Part shown: positions 10,971-21,789 of the stretch, one piece after another
How positions within the stretch are numbered: the stretch's first letter is position 1
Layout of the letters: each line of letters opens with the position of its first letter
Assembly (NCBI RefSeq): GCF_003144245.1
Contig: NW_020289979.1
Span: 558,001-622,000, forward strand
Source: Jaminaea rosea
Lineage: Eukaryota; Basidiomycota; Exobasidiomycetes; Microstromatales
Direction of reading: 5' to 3'
DNA length: 64,000 nucleotides
Position numbers and translations under genes: made by a program
The notes under the pieces: generated by a model
Told to the model about the DNA's origin: nothing
What the model saw: the letters and a program-made list of their open reading frames with translations, nothing else
Databases searched by the model: none

Positions 10971-11830
10971 ATGCCCAAGACCAAGGTTGTCCCCATCCAG
11001 AAGGACGTCTTCCTCAAGAAGGCCAGGTCGCTCAGTCTCGTCATTTACGACCACGTGAGAATGCTCAGCATCCATCCACGCTCAATGCGAATGCTCCTCT
11101 GATCATGAACACACACTTCCATATCCCCTCCTACGTGCCCGCGCAGAAAGACGAGGAGATTGGCCAGATCGAGCTCGAGAAAAAGGAGTACAAGTCAGGC
11201 AGCTACGGGTGAGTACTCAGCTCGAGGTTGCGCTACTACGAGCTCATGCAACTCATCCCAACACTACATCCGCGCCTCTCACTCGCCCCTTGTAGCTTCT
11301 CCGCTAGCAAGAATGACCCCATCACCGTTGACATTGCGGGCGAAGATGTGAAGCTCCTCATCGGCAACATCAACCTCACCGTCGTCGGCAGCAAGGGAGT
11401 CGCCGCCGCCGCCAAGCGTGAGGCTGACGACGGTGACAGCGCCAGCAGCGGTGCCATTGGAAGCAAAAGTAAGAAGGCTGCCTCTGCTACGACTACCAAG
11501 AAGACGGCGGCAACTGTCAAGGGTGGCAAGAAGGGCTTGGGCGGCAGCAACAGCAAGGGAAGCAACAGCACCAAGACTCGATCCGCCTCCGCCTCCGCCT
11601 CGCATAGCATGGACGACACGAGTGACAAAGTTGACGGTGACGAGGAGAGCGCTGTTGATGATAGCTCGGCCAAGGAGGGGAGCGGGGAAGGCACCGACAA
11701 TGAGGAGGAACAGGGCGGCAATGACGCTGAGCCCAATCACAACGGAGGAGACGACGATGAGGACGATGAAGAGGACAGTGGGGACGAGGCTGACGACAAC
11801 AAGCCAGCCAAGAAGAAGCGTAAGACGTAA
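10971..11830 (+). CDS. Unknown protein with a compact N-terminal domain and Lys/acidic tail
   Basis: Three exons inferred: 10971-11054, 11147-11208, 11296-11830 (226 residues). The first roughly 85 residues look folded (MPKTKVVPIQKDVFLKKARS, later SLVIYDH, EEIGQIELEKKEYKSGSYGF, VKLLIGNINLTVVGSKG), predicted mostly beta. The rest is low complexity: Ala/Lys-rich SKSKKAASATTTKK stretches, then an Asp/Glu-rich segment, ending with a basic nuclear-localisation-like PAKKKRKT. The alternation of basic and acidic tracts is typical of nucleolar or chromatin-associated proteins, which is inference only. I do not recognise the N-terminal domain. Confidence 0.75.
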
Positions 11831-12329
11831 TACGCTCCCTCATCCCTCTCCCAGAGGCTCTGCGGCAGCCAAGGCGTAGCGTGACAGCACCATTGAGATG
11901 GCATACACGCATCATTCAGCAATTTCTCTCTCTGTCTCCACAATACAGCGGCACCTAGACCACAAGCACACCTCTACTGAAAGTCAGAGTGTGTCGATCC
12001 ATGTACATACGTCATCGCTGTGGCACCCTCCACCCCATGTAATGCCATCCACCATGTCACAACCTCTCGATGCCAGTGCGACCCTGGCTGCGTACGTGTC
12101 ATTCCCCCAATGGCGCATGCACCGCCTCTCAGCCGCTGAGTATCACAGCAGCAATGAAAGCATCAGGGTCAATGACATTGCTTCCAGCGAAGCGCAACAC
12201 GAATCATAGGTGGAGGTAATCAGGCGAGATGAAAGGGTAGTAAGCAGACGGGGCGTGAGAAGGACAGAGAACGACGACAGATCCACCATGACCAAACCAG
12301 TGACGAGATCCCCTACCTCCCTCTTCTCA
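11831..12329. other. Convergent 3' intergenic region
   Basis: About 500 bases between two converging genes. No gene-like frame seen; it presumably carries both 3' UTRs and polyadenylation regions. Confidence 0.4.
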
Positions 12330-14849
12330 TTACTCCATCCTCTCCACCGTCGGCTCTCCCTCCTTCCCCTCGCTTCCCCCCTCAACACCCCACCCCAAGT
12401 GAAGCATAGCAGTGAACCCTCGTCGACACATCGGGCAGTTCCATCTCTTCTTGGGCGGCTTACCTCTCCTGCGCTCGCTCTCCCTCTGCTGCCTGACACT
12501 CTCCTTGAGTTGAACACTGCAGTCCAAACAGAGACCGTGAGTGCAGGGTAGAAGGAGGGTATTGGTAGGGGAAGAGAGGCAGATGAGGCATTCCGACCCT
12601 GAGCTCCCGCCATTGTCTGGGTCAAGCAAGGGAGCAGCAGTTGTGCCAGTAGTACCGTCGCCTCCTTCCTCGCCCGCGGGAGGTGCCTCTACCTCAACAG
12701 GGGGCGGGCGCGAGGAGAGACCGTACAGCTCTTGAAGCTGGAATCTGTGCGGACCGATTTCGGCTTCCTGACCTTCGACGTGGGCCGCCCATATGCGGGC
12801 AGGGGGAGCAGCTGCTGAGGCTTCCGTCGTGCTCTCCTCCGCTGCTGTGTTTGTGGGTGGCCTGACGGGTAGAGATGTGAGACGCAAGTACGTAGTCTGG
12901 AGATTGGGCTCGGCGAAAGGCTTGCCATGCTCGTCCAGCGCTTCGACTACGATGGCTAGCTTAAGCGTTTCGCGCTCAGCCTTCTCTCGTGCAAGTCGCT
13001 GCTCCTTTGTTTCGTCGTCAGGGATGGCGGCTAGGCCTGGTGCCGCTGTGGATGCTGGCGCGGGAGCGGTGCCCTCGCTCTGCTCTCCATCGATGGTGAA
13101 CATGGCCCCACCGGGCGCAGAGGGTGGGGCAGTGGCTGAGCTGCTCGACTTCGATGGCGGAGCGTAGAGGTTCAATCGCAGGGAGAGGCCAGCCTTGACC
13201 GGCTGCGCGAACCCTCTCCTCACCCTCGAGGAATGCACCGGCCAACCCAGGACGTGTGGCGCTGCTCCCCACTTGTGGTATAATGAGTCACCTGCACCCG
13301 CAGCGAGTAGGTCGACTGGCGCCGGTGACGCTGCTGCCTCTTCGTCATCTTCAGCCTCCTCCGTCTCCTTGCTCTGTCGACCCTGCTGGCTCTGCAGCCA
13401 GCTTGCCCAAGAACCATGCTTGCGCGACGCGCGGAGGAAAACCTGAATCGAGGCGGAGGACGACGTGCAGTCGTACTCGAAATGTAGATTGTGCGTTGTC
13501 GTCCCCACCATGCTCGCGCCTGCGTCTGACGTCGAAGCTCCAAAGGTTGGCATGGCACTGAGAGATCGAGCAGGGCGAAGGTCGGATTCTTGGACGATGT
13601 GCAGGCCCTCGCCACCGCCCTCTCCTTCACCGCTACCGCTCAGCGGATGATCACCAGGCGCAGCTCCGGCAGCGGCCCCGACACCAACTCCCAGCTCTCC
13701 ACTCTTGACCATCAAATTGATCGTGTTGCGCTTGAGATTGACCAGACTCTGCAAGGTGGTGCACGAGCTAGCAGTCTTCATCGCCTTCTCAACCGCCTCC
13801 TCACCCTCTCCATCAATCTCTACCGCTCCTCCATTTGACGCAACAGAACGCTCAATCCACGACTTGAGCACCTCAATATCGATCCCTTCAGCCATGGCTA
13901 CGCTGCTCGCGACTGCGGAAGCAGAAGCAGCCGTGGGAGGAGCAGGTCCGTCGTTGGGTCCGGGAGTCTCGACAGGCAGGGCGGAGGGGGTGAAGCCGGG
14001 CGTCTCTGGGATCTCGTTGGTACTGTTTGTTGCGCCCTGTGTGGGAATGGTAGACAAATTGGTCAGGCCGCTCAGGCTCGCACCACGGGCACGACCGCGG
14101 CTGCCTAGCCTGGCAGAGGAGCGGCCCCATGAGCCGGGCGTCTCTGGTGCGTTGGGCCCTGCCGAACCGTCCGCAGCATGGGAAGTAGGGTTGCCTGCCG
14201 GTCCTGTCGACATTGAGGCGGCGGACACCGACCCGCTAGAGGAGCTTCCGCTACCAAAGTAATGTGCAAGGTTAGGTCCGAAAAGGGTCGAATTCTCCTC
14301 CCGTTCACGTTTGGCTTTCGCCTCTTTTCTCCGAGCCGCCGATGACGATGAGACTCCATTGGCAGACCCATTTGCCAGATTGGTGACCCCTGCTCCCCCG
14401 CGTTCGCGGGTGATCTGAGCTTCCAGGTCTCGGAGCTGCTCAGCGAGGGCGAGACGATTGAAGGCCATCGAGTAGTCTTGGTCGCGATCACGCTCCCGCA
14501 TGGCAGCGAGGCGTTGCGAGAGGTTACTGAGTACAGAGCGTCCACTGATCTCGCGGCCGTGCCCTCGAGGGCGCTGCGGCGTTGCCTCGTCGCCTCCTGC
14601 GCCGACAGCAGTGTTTTGTGTCGTGCCAGGAGCAGGAGCAGCATCGCCTTGACCTGCTGCTGGGCCCGCAGCCTCTGCAGAAGACGACGCTTCGTCTGCC
14701 GATGGGCCAGCTACTGCCGGTGCTGCGGATGATGAAGGCTGCGATTGCATCTCAACGTCGTTGCGAGTGGCGGTGCGGTCGGTCGAGCTTGAGGCCTGTC
14801 CTCTGCTTCCCAGAAAGGGAAGATGCACGCGATGGAGAAGTTGAGCCAT
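12330..14849 (-). CDS. RING-type E3 ubiquitin ligase, MGRN1/RNF157-like
   Basis: Single exon, 839 residues. A C-terminal C3HC4 RING starts near residue 753 with ECLICLSSPTNTLLLPCTHG, continues LCLDC and closes with WNCPMCRRGF. Just upstream is FQLQELYGL, and the 430-700 region contains HNLHFEYDC, RRGFAQPVKAGLSLRLNLY and NLQTTYLRL. This order (beta-rich region with FxCD-like start, LQEIYG-type motif, then RING) is that of the Mahogunin/MGRN1-RNF157 and plant LOG2 family, E3 ligases that act on endosomal or membrane substrates. The N-terminal half (1-430) is Ala/Ser/Gly-rich and disordered, much longer than in animal members, and includes an Arg/Glu helical patch around LSQRLAAMRERDRDQD. Confidence is high for the RING and good for the subfamily. 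Confidence 0.85.
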   Translation of the reverse strand: MAQLLHRVHLPFLGSRGQASSSTDRTATRNDVEMQSQPSSSAAPAVAGPSADEASSSAEAAGPAAGQGDAAPAPGTTQNTAVGAGGDEATPQRPRGHGREISGRSVLSNLSQRLAAMRERDRDQDYSMAFNRLALAEQLRDLEAQITRERGGAGVTNLANGSANGVSSSSAARRKEAKAKREREENSTLFGPNLAHYFGSGSSSSGSVSAASMSTGPAGNPTSHAADGSAGPNAPETPGSWGRSSARLGSRGRARGASLSGLTNLSTIPTQGATNSTNEIPETPGFTPSALPVETPGPNDGPAPPTAASASAVASSVAMAEGIDIEVLKSWIERSVASNGGAVEIDGEGEEAVEKAMKTASSCTTLQSLVNLKRNTINLMVKSGELGVGVGAAAGAAPGDHPLSGSGEGEGGGEGLHIVQESDLRPARSLSAMPTFGASTSDAGASMVGTTTHNLHFEYDCTSSSASIQVFLRASRKHGSWASWLQSQQGRQSKETEEAEDDEEAAASPAPVDLLAAGAGDSLYHKWGAAPHVLGWPVHSSRVRRGFAQPVKAGLSLRLNLYAPPSKSSSSATAPPSAPGGAMFTIDGEQSEGTAPAPASTAAPGLAAIPDDETKEQRLAREKAERETLKLAIVVEALDEHGKPFAEPNLQTTYLRLTSLPVRPPTNTAAEESTTEASAAAPPARIWAAHVEGQEAEIGPHRFQLQELYGLSSRPPPVEVEAPPAGEEGGDGTTGTTAAPLLDPDNGGSSGSECLICLSSPTNTLLLPCTHGLCLDCSVQLKESVRQQRESERRRGKPPKKRWNCPMCRRGFTAMLHLGWGVEGGSEGKEGEPTVERME

Positions 14850-15957
14850 GATGGTGATCGACTGCCCGTAGTCTTGGAATACGACGCTGAGTGATCACTG
14901 GATAGATGACTATGACTCTTGAACGGCAATGTAGCTGAAGTGCGAAGTAGGAGCAGAGCAGGTGATGCGGGGTAGCAAGAGGGGTCCAGGAAAGCAGTTG
15001 GTGAACGGTCGAGGCGCAGATGGATGAGAGGCGTAGTTCAGCCGCAATCCAATGACGTGAAAGTAAATGGGGGGGTATCTAGAGTGACGAGAAGGAAGGG
15101 AAGAAACGGCGGTCTTAAGTGATGGTGTGCGGGATCGTGATCAGGCTGTTCGAGAGCGGTTTCTTGGTTGGACCTGCAGCAGCCTCACTCGCTCCCCTCT
15201 GTGGCGAAGGCGGCGGCAGGCGGGCGAGATGTGGACGGGCGTGCGCAACCGGCGACTGGGCGGTGGCCGTGGCTGAGAAAGGCGCGGAATTGTCCACCAA
15301 CTCGAATACGAGACGATGGAGACAATGGGCAACGGCAAGACAAGAGGCGAGATGATGAGATGAGACAAAGCGGGCCAGACAAAAGGACCCGCGAACGATC
15401 GAGGCCTGATGATAAGCTGCCAGCATCGACGGCGGATCTACGATCGTCGAGTGCCTGTAGCCACATCTTGATCAGGGCGACGCGGGCGGATCGTGATCCA
15501 GCCGTGACGCAGCACCATCCACGATGGCTGCTGAGGCAATCGAGCAGGTATCAAATGTGGTTTCGGTAACACTCGAAAAGTCGCTGATCCACAGTTTTGG
15601 TGAGCAACGAGATTCAAAGCTCGCTGGCTTGCATTGACTAGGAAGGCAGAGACAACAAAGTCAAGCACGGGTACAAGTACAGTGATGTAGCGAGGAGAAC
15701 AGAAGAGCCAAAGGGTCTACCAGATGTAGGCGTTCGGGGAAGACAATGCCGTAACGCAGTCTCCTCTACGTCTACTCGTGTATTGATGCTGGGAGCTCAT
15801 ATGAGGAGCTTCAAAGAAGATTCTTGGGTGATGAGGCGCTGGAGAAGCTGGAATGGAGAGTGTCAAGGACAAGGCGTCAGCCACCATCATCGACAGCTCA
15901 CGATATAGCGCGCCTCGATACCCACCTAAACTGATAGAGGCACGAATCTGGCGACAT
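14850..15957. other. Intergenic region, no gene recognised
   Basis: 1.1 kb between the 5' end of the RING gene and the 3' end of the small mitochondrial-type gene, both on the minus strand. Open frames here are short and overlapping on both strands without start context or motif. It contains the RING-gene promoter. I looked for tRNA-like T-arms and found none that folds into a full cloverleaf. Confidence 0.4.
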
Positions 15958-16308
15958 CTAGAGCATCTCCATAGCTCCCTTGAACCTCCTCTGCCTAGCC
16001 TGCTCCATCTTCTCCTGCACCTTCCTCGCGGCCGGGGTCATAGAGCTGATAGCGTCCGCATCCGATCCAGCCTCCCACGAGGCCGTGTGGTGGAAAGTGC
16101 GGTTGAGCGAGGTGACACGGCCCAAATTCTGGACATAGTCCTGGGTTGCATTTGCGGCCTTCTGAGCAGCAGTGCTGATGGAGGCAGTCGCCTTGGCTGC
16201 GGGTGTGGGGGCCTCGGTCGTGGTTGAGGGACGGGTGATAATGCTGCTCGCTGAGCGGGCGAGGAAGGGCGCCTGGACGGCCGAGCGGCGAGTGATGAGC
16301 GAGAGCAT
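15958..16308 (-). CDS. Small probable mitochondrial protein (116 aa)
   Basis: Single exon. The N-terminus MLSLITRRSAVQAPFLARSA is Arg-containing, lacks acidic residues and is rich in Ser/Ala, the usual pattern of a mitochondrial presequence. A short Ala/Thr-rich linker follows, then an amphipathic segment (QKAANATQDYVQNLGRVTSL) and a basic C-terminal helix (MEQARQRRFKGAMEML). There is no transmembrane helix and no recognised family. Small size and presequence suggest a subunit or assembly factor of an inner-membrane complex, but that is inference. Confidence 0.6.
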   Translation of the reverse strand: MLSLITRRSAVQAPFLARSASSIITRPSTTTEAPTPAAKATASISTAAQKAANATQDYVQNLGRVTSLNRTFHHTASWEAGSDADAISSMTPAARKVQEKMEQARQRRFKGAMEML

Positions 16309-17781
16309 GGTGTGCGGCGGTGTAGTTGCAAAGGGAGTGTGCGTTGAAGTTTCGAGGTAGGCTTGAAATTCGCAGATAAGCTGAGAGTGGTTGCTCGAGC
16401 AGACCGAGCGGGTTTGGCGATCCTCAAGGTCTTATATCAATTCAATCGGCACTGACCTTCCTCACGTACGCTGAGCAACGACCACTTGCAACACTCTCCC
16501 CAGGTGCTTCATACTCCACTCGTGCTCTTCGTTTGATGGCACTACTGGCCAAGTGCTTCGTCCTTTGTCTGCATTCGCTTGCTTGGTGATCAGTTTCCTC
16601 CTTCGTGGGTCGCTCAGACCACTCGCTCATCAGTCGATGACGGCATGGGGAAGAAGAAGCAGACAACGACGAGCGAGGGCGGCTTCCATGGCTCCGCTAC
16701 TGCTGTGGCGCTCGTCGTTGTTCGTCTGCGGGGTTGTGTGCCCGCTCACCCAGACCTCAAGCCCCGTACCCTGCGTCCATTTGCTCGCACTGTTCGCGAT
16801 CGCCGCAAGCTGTGATAGATTACGGCACGCCTTGAACCGGGTACGAGGGCATGTCAGCGCATCGCGACACGGGACCTTCAAGCGCGCTACGCAAGCAAGC
16901 ACACTTTCAGACGCTTCGCAGCGGGGTTAAATCACGAACAACGATCATGATGCGAAGCGAAGGAGCAGAGGATGCTCGCGGCGGCGGCTGAGAGCAACCG
17001 GCGGGCGGCTCATGAATCTGCTCAAGACTCGAGGGCAAGCTGCGTCCAAGTGCTCAGAGGCGACCTACTCCTTCGGGTCATATTCGAGCAGCAAGCGCCT
17101 CGCTCTCGGGCTGACCTGACGCGGTATCAAGTCGCTCGATCGCGCTTCATTTCGTCGCTCTTGAGCAGTCGTAACTCAAGGCTTGCTTGCCACTTTGCCT
17201 GCAAGCGGAGGATAAGGGTCTGGGCCCAACGTCTACTCGAGGATTCGGCTCACGAGGGTGAAAAAGACACGATGCAGCAGCGGAGCAGAGAGTGACGTCG
17301 AGTCGAGGCGATGCGAGGCGAGTCGAAGCTGCGCGTGGACCCGCGTGAGAAGAAATGAGTGGCTGGCTGCGCTCCGCCTGGAGCCCCGCACTCGAGCGAA
17401 CAGTCGGACGATGTCATGAAGGTAGCGGGTCATTGGCGCCACTGAAGATAGGTCCGCCTGTAAAGCGAGTGTGAAGCTAGGTTGCTGAGCCAACAAGTGT
17501 TTTGAAAAAGCAGCGTCTCGTGGCCCGGGTCAGTAATGGGAGATGATGAAATGGAGGCGATAAGATGGTATTGAGAAGCCCCTGCCAAGGGCCAACTGAA
17601 TCTGAGGTGCGTTGCGATGCGACATGCGATCCTGCCGTGTACGCGCTGCGTGGGAGCGCACTCTCCACGCTCTCTCTCTACTTCGGACTGCTCTACTCTA
17701 CCTTGTGGTGACTCGAATCCTTGCAACGGGTGATATACAAACTTTAGAAGACGTCGACTTTTGTTTCCTTCCAACTTGGAA
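16309..17781. other. Intergenic region, no gene recognised
   Basis: About 1.5 kb between the small mitochondrial-type gene (5' end at 16308) and the 3' end of the methyltransferase gene. Frames such as 16553-16930 (+) are open but rich in Cys/His/Arg/Leu, lack family motifs and overlap equally open antisense frames. Confidence 0.4.
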
Positions 17782-20700
17782 TCATTGAAATGAGCCTTGC
17801 GTCGACGCCGACATCGCAATTGGCGGCGCCGCAGGAGGAATCATGGGGGACACACGGCCGAAGCTGACGATATCGGCGCTCGCACAGCTGCTGTCCCCTC
17901 CAGGCGCTTTGGCTGAGAAGCCCGTGGTCTCAAAGATGCCCAGAATGGGAACGTACGGTGGTATCGCGGTCGGCTTGTGGTGTGGCTGCTGATGCTGAAC
18001 AGGCGCTGCCCCGCCGCCGCCGCCGATTGGAGTGATTGGAGTGGCCAGAGAGGAGGTCGTGCCCGAAGAGGTGGCGGTAGAGGAGGAGCGCTCCCTCCTG
18101 TTGCTGCCGGGAAAGAAGGATATCGAGCCATCCAAAACCGGGCTACTTGAATAGCCACTCATAGCACTCTGTGCTCGAGCTGCTTCGACGGCGTTTGCAG
18201 GAAGTGCTGGCGAGGATGGTCTTCGAGGTTGACCGCTGCTGCTGCTGCTGCTGAGCCCACCACTGCTACTACCGGCGTCGTGGCCATGCGTCCTCAGCGG
18301 CGCAACGCTGGGGCATCTAGACTCAAAAGTTGTGTCCTCGTATTCGCCCATCTCATCGAGAATGGAGACAGCGATCACGGCAGAGTTGCGCCTGCTTGCC
18401 GGAGCTGATTTGGATCCGTCTCGACAATGCACTCCAGCTCCCGCTGCGCCGTCTTCCATCATCGACACCGAGGCGTTGCCGAGCGGGGTCAGTGGGGTCA
18501 GAGGGTGGACCGGGCTACTGCTCGACGTACTGAAGCTCTCCATCGAGTCGTCGCCTATGGTGCTTATGCCACTCGCCCCACTCCCGCTGTCCAAACGAAG
18601 CGCGGGGGGAGGCTGCGGGCTGTTGGATCCGCCACCTGAACCACCACCACTCGCAGACGGGCTCACCGCCGCCTTCGCTGCTCCGTTGCCAGCCTCTTCC
18701 TTCAGCCACTCTGCCGTCGCCGCCAATCCCTCATCCAACTTCCTTTGTCTCTCCCCCATCTTCCTCTCCGCCACACTCTCTAGTTTCCCCGACTCCCAAC
18801 CCAATCGCTGCCTGATCAGGTCGGCCACATTCGCATACTCGATCATATCTCTCCGATACGCAGTCATGGCCATCTCGAAGTCGTGCCTATTCTTCCAGGG
18901 ATGAGCCCACGAGGCCGCCACGTCCGAGGAGGAGACGCGCGTGCCTGGCCCCCCACCACGAGATGTGACGGAGTTGGAGAGCAGAGCGGCCTTCTCTTCC
19001 TGCGCCTCATCCCATACAAGGGCACGGGCGCTGTAGAGTTTTTCGGTGTGGGCGATAAGGCTCATGGTGCGCAGGAGGGAGACCGTATCCGGCGTGACGC
19101 AGAAGCCACTATCGGTCAGCGGCTGACCGACTTGTGGGCGGGAGGTGAAGACTGTGCGGTCTGCTTGGCGGCGGGGTGGAGGAGGGAGAGGGTCGGAGCT
19201 GCTGCTTGTGGTAGCGGTCGCGAGCGAGGCTGGTTCAGAAGGCGACTTGGGTGACGCGGTCGGGGAGGCTGGAGGCGCTGGTGATGAGTTGGTTGCCGGA
19301 GAAGGGCCTGCCGGATCTGCCAGATTGCGCTCTGCGGCGAGCTTGCCCAGCATGAGGAAGTCGTCATTGGTTGCGGTGAGTGGTATTCGACGAGGGTTGC
19401 CCGTGCGAATGTCCTGCAAATCTTGGCTGGTGAGATTCAGGGGAATGATTGACAGCACGCGCGGGTTGATGAAGCGCCTAGCAAGAATGCGCTCGAATGC
19501 TTGCTCGAGCATGGCGTAAGGCTTGGGCGGAGTAGAGGAGGGAACCTCAGGCTGAGAACCAGCCGTAGCAGAAGCGCCGCTACTTGACCGCGTGGGCCCA
19601 GCGTTTGGCGCTGAGCCCATGGGACGAGGGGGGCCCTGACCACTGAAAGTGGTGATCTCAGAGAGCGCCGCATTGCGGAGATTTCCGGTGAAATTCCAGT
19701 TGTACTCGAGGAGCTCAAGCATTGCTCCTGGCTGCATGACTCGCACCACCTCTGACAGGAAATCAGGCCACTGATCCTCGCTGATCGAGCTCGAGCCTAC
19801 GTTGCGGATGTGAACGAAGTCGAAGCTGGCATCAGGGAAGGGCAGGCCCTCGAGGAAGTTGGCGACCACCCACGAGACGCGTTGCTCAAGGTCGAGACAC
19901 TTGAGCTGGGCAAGAGGCGTTTGAGACGGCACAACGTCGAGCCCTATGAACTCAGTTTCCTTCCACTCTCTCGCTGCATCCAGACACCACGCTCCAGTGC
20001 CTGCGCCCAAGTCGAGGACGCGTTTTGGCTTCACATTTCCCCAAGGTATCACGCTGTGTCGATATGAGAGGGCTTGGTAGGTGATGTTGTGCAGGGACAG
20101 CTCGGCGCACGTTGCAGACTGATCGTGTGCGAGGAAGTAGGGCACCTTCTCGCGCGGATAGGCATGGTATCGTGTGCGACGAGCGCCGCCGCTGAGGGCT
20201 CGCTCCTCCTTGTATGTCCAGTACGACTCCAGATCCCACTTGAGCGCTGGTGGGGTCGTCGCTGTTGAGTCATCGCTTGCTAGGGTGACGAGGGTGCGAC
20301 TGCTGCTCATTCGACGACCGCCGCTTGAGCTGCCAGGCTGCGCGCCGGACGACCCAGTGTTGCTGCGTTGGAGAGTGGGCCGTCTAGCTGACAAATGAGA
20401 AGACGATGGGGACTGGTCCGCACTAGCTGCGCGAGCGTGCGACCCATCTTCACTTGCGTTGGTAGGCACTCGATGGAGGCCTGCAACGGGAGACTGTGAC
20501 TGCATGGATTGGCTTGGCGACGATGCGACTGCTGCAGACGTCGCGTAGGGTGCGGCTGCTGAGATGGCTATAGAGCCATTGGAGAAGGATCTTCTCTTGG
20601 CCGAAAAGGGACGCACTGGCGGGGCAGTATGCAGATAATAACCTTCGACGTATCTAGTGCCCATTGGTCCTGGCTCGCACCGTGAGAGGGGAGGTACGAT

Positions 20701-21789
20701 ACCAAGCCGCACAGGAAGGGGCTGGCCTACGATGTCAGGATCTTCCTCGCACGGCCTCTGAAATTCGGACCATCGATCTGACTGCGATGCAGGACCGTTG
20801 AGGATCGTGGATGTGGACGCATCTGAATTTGTGTGCCTTAGCTCAGGCATAGCTATGCTCGTTGGAGGACCGACGCTGCCGCTCGTCGATGTCATCGTCC
20901 TCGGTTCTACAACCGAGTCGTCCAAGGATGTGTAGCTCGATGCCGAGCCCCCAGTAGGCCGCGATCGTGAGCGTGGCGGTCTGTCCGGTTGCTCCAGGTG
21001 ACTTGACATGGAGTATCCAGCGAAAGCTGATGAAGAGGTCGCAGCATCTTGCACGTGGTCGGGAGCTCGAGATGGCTTGGCCTTGAGACCGACCTTGGCC
21101 TGCAGCTTTGATACGACTGATCCTGAGCCACCGGCCCCACCACTGAGTCCGCCTCCCGATGTTGCACTAGATGTGCTCATGATAGGTATAGCTCCTACGC
21201 CGCCTCTACCAGTGACGCGGGCTGGTGGAGCTCCAAAAGACGAGGGAAGCTCGAGGTGAGAAAGGCTCGACCTACGCTTCCCGTGATGGGCAAGGCCAGA
21301 TGAGCCGGCGTCAGTACAAGGGTCTTGTCGAGACGAGAGCCGGGCGGGCAAGACAATCTTGGCCGCAAATCGTGAGCCTGCCCCTCCTCGACCACCACAC
21401 TGGTGGGTGGAGGACTTGGGCAGGAGAGGAGACGTTGCTTCCGAGCCTCTGCGACTCGTCCAGCCTTCGCCCGAGGTTGATGTAGATGGTTCTCGAGACG
21501 ACGAATGAAGCGAATGATCTGATGGCACCGACCTCAGCGAATGAGGATTGAAGCTGCCGCTCAACGGAGGAGGTGACGCAGATGGCACGATGCCGGAGGA
21601 AGTCTTGGGTCTGGACCGTTTGCCAGAAGAGGAGGTAGCGCTTGGTGTGGATGAGGAGGAGGAAGAGGACGACGATGACGACGACGCCTGCTGCTGCTGT
21701 TGCTGCTGCTGCTGTTGCCTCTCCCTCTGCAATCGGAGTTGCTGATGCTGAGCAGCCACAGCGAGGTGCGATTGGTAAGGAAGGAACAT
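17782..21789 (-). CDS. Large SAM-dependent methyltransferase-domain protein (1,335 aa)
   Basis: Single exon. A class I methyltransferase fold occupies roughly residues 510-700. It has an entry segment ending QALSYRHSVIPWG, motif I VLDLGAGTGAWCLDAAREW (about 590), the acidic end of strand 2 in EFIGLDVVPSQ, motif IV-like DASFDFVHIRNVG, and a post-motif VMQPGAMLELLEYNWNF. It is the Methyltransf_11/25 type found in fungal proteins of the LaeA/UMTA style. A helical C-terminal half of the fold (for example RRDMIEYANVADLIRQRLGW) follows after a Ser/Pro-rich insert. About 500 N-terminal and 300 C-terminal residues are disordered, with a polyglutamine and polyserine start. The substrate cannot be told from the sequence. 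Nuclear regulatory and metabolic roles are both possible; the long disordered flanks favour a regulatory one. Confidence 0.85.
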   Translation of the reverse strand: MFLPYQSHLAVAAQHQQLRLQRERQQQQQQQQQQASSSSSSSSSSSSTPSATSSSGKRSRPKTSSGIVPSASPPPLSGSFNPHSLRSVPSDHSLHSSSREPSTSTSGEGWTSRRGSEATSPLLPKSSTHQCGGRGGAGSRFAAKIVLPARLSSRQDPCTDAGSSGLAHHGKRRSSLSHLELPSSFGAPPARVTGRGGVGAIPIMSTSSATSGGGLSGGAGGSGSVVSKLQAKVGLKAKPSRAPDHVQDAATSSSAFAGYSMSSHLEQPDRPPRSRSRPTGGSASSYTSLDDSVVEPRTMTSTSGSVGPPTSIAMPELRHTNSDASTSTILNGPASQSDRWSEFQRPCEEDPDIVGQPLPVRLGIVPPLSRCEPGPMGTRYVEGYYLHTAPPVRPFSAKRRSFSNGSIAISAAAPYATSAAVASSPSQSMQSQSPVAGLHRVPTNASEDGSHARAASADQSPSSSHLSARRPTLQRSNTGSSGAQPGSSSGGRRMSSSRTLVTLASDDSTATTPPALKWDLESYWTYKEERALSGGARRTRYHAYPREKVPYFLAHDQSATCAELSLHNITYQALSYRHSVIPWGNVKPKRVLDLGAGTGAWCLDAAREWKETEFIGLDVVPSQTPLAQLKCLDLEQRVSWVVANFLEGLPFPDASFDFVHIRNVGSSSISEDQWPDFLSEVVRVMQPGAMLELLEYNWNFTGNLRNAALSEITTFSGQGPPRPMGSAPNAGPTRSSSGASATAGSQPEVPSSTPPKPYAMLEQAFERILARRFINPRVLSIIPLNLTSQDLQDIRTGNPRRIPLTATNDDFLMLGKLAAERNLADPAGPSPATNSSPAPPASPTASPKSPSEPASLATATTSSSSDPLPPPPRRQADRTVFTSRPQVGQPLTDSGFCVTPDTVSLLRTMSLIAHTEKLYSARALVWDEAQEEKAALLSNSVTSRGGGPGTRVSSSDVAASWAHPWKNRHDFEMAMTAYRRDMIEYANVADLIRQRLGWESGKLESVAERKMGERQRKLDEGLAATAEWLKEEAGNGAAKAAVSPSASGGGSGGGSNSPQPPPALRLDSGSGASGISTIGDDSMESFSTSSSSPVHPLTPLTPLGNASVSMMEDGAAGAGVHCRDGSKSAPASRRNSAVIAVSILDEMGEYEDTTFESRCPSVAPLRTHGHDAGSSSGGLSSSSSSGQPRRPSSPALPANAVEAARAQSAMSGYSSSPVLDGSISFFPGSNRRERSSSTATSSGTTSSLATPITPIGGGGGAAPVQHQQPHHKPTAIPPYVPILGIFETTGFSAKAPGGDSSCASADIVSFGRVSPMIPPAAPPIAMSASTQGSFQ

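Noticed and set aside
15600-15635. tRNA T-arm-like hairpin (cgag-attcaaag-ctcg)
   Set aside because: No matching acceptor, D or anticodon arms could be placed around it.
16553-16930. Plus-strand frame with a signal-peptide-like start
   Set aside because: Cys/Arg/His-rich, overlaps antisense frames, no family signal.
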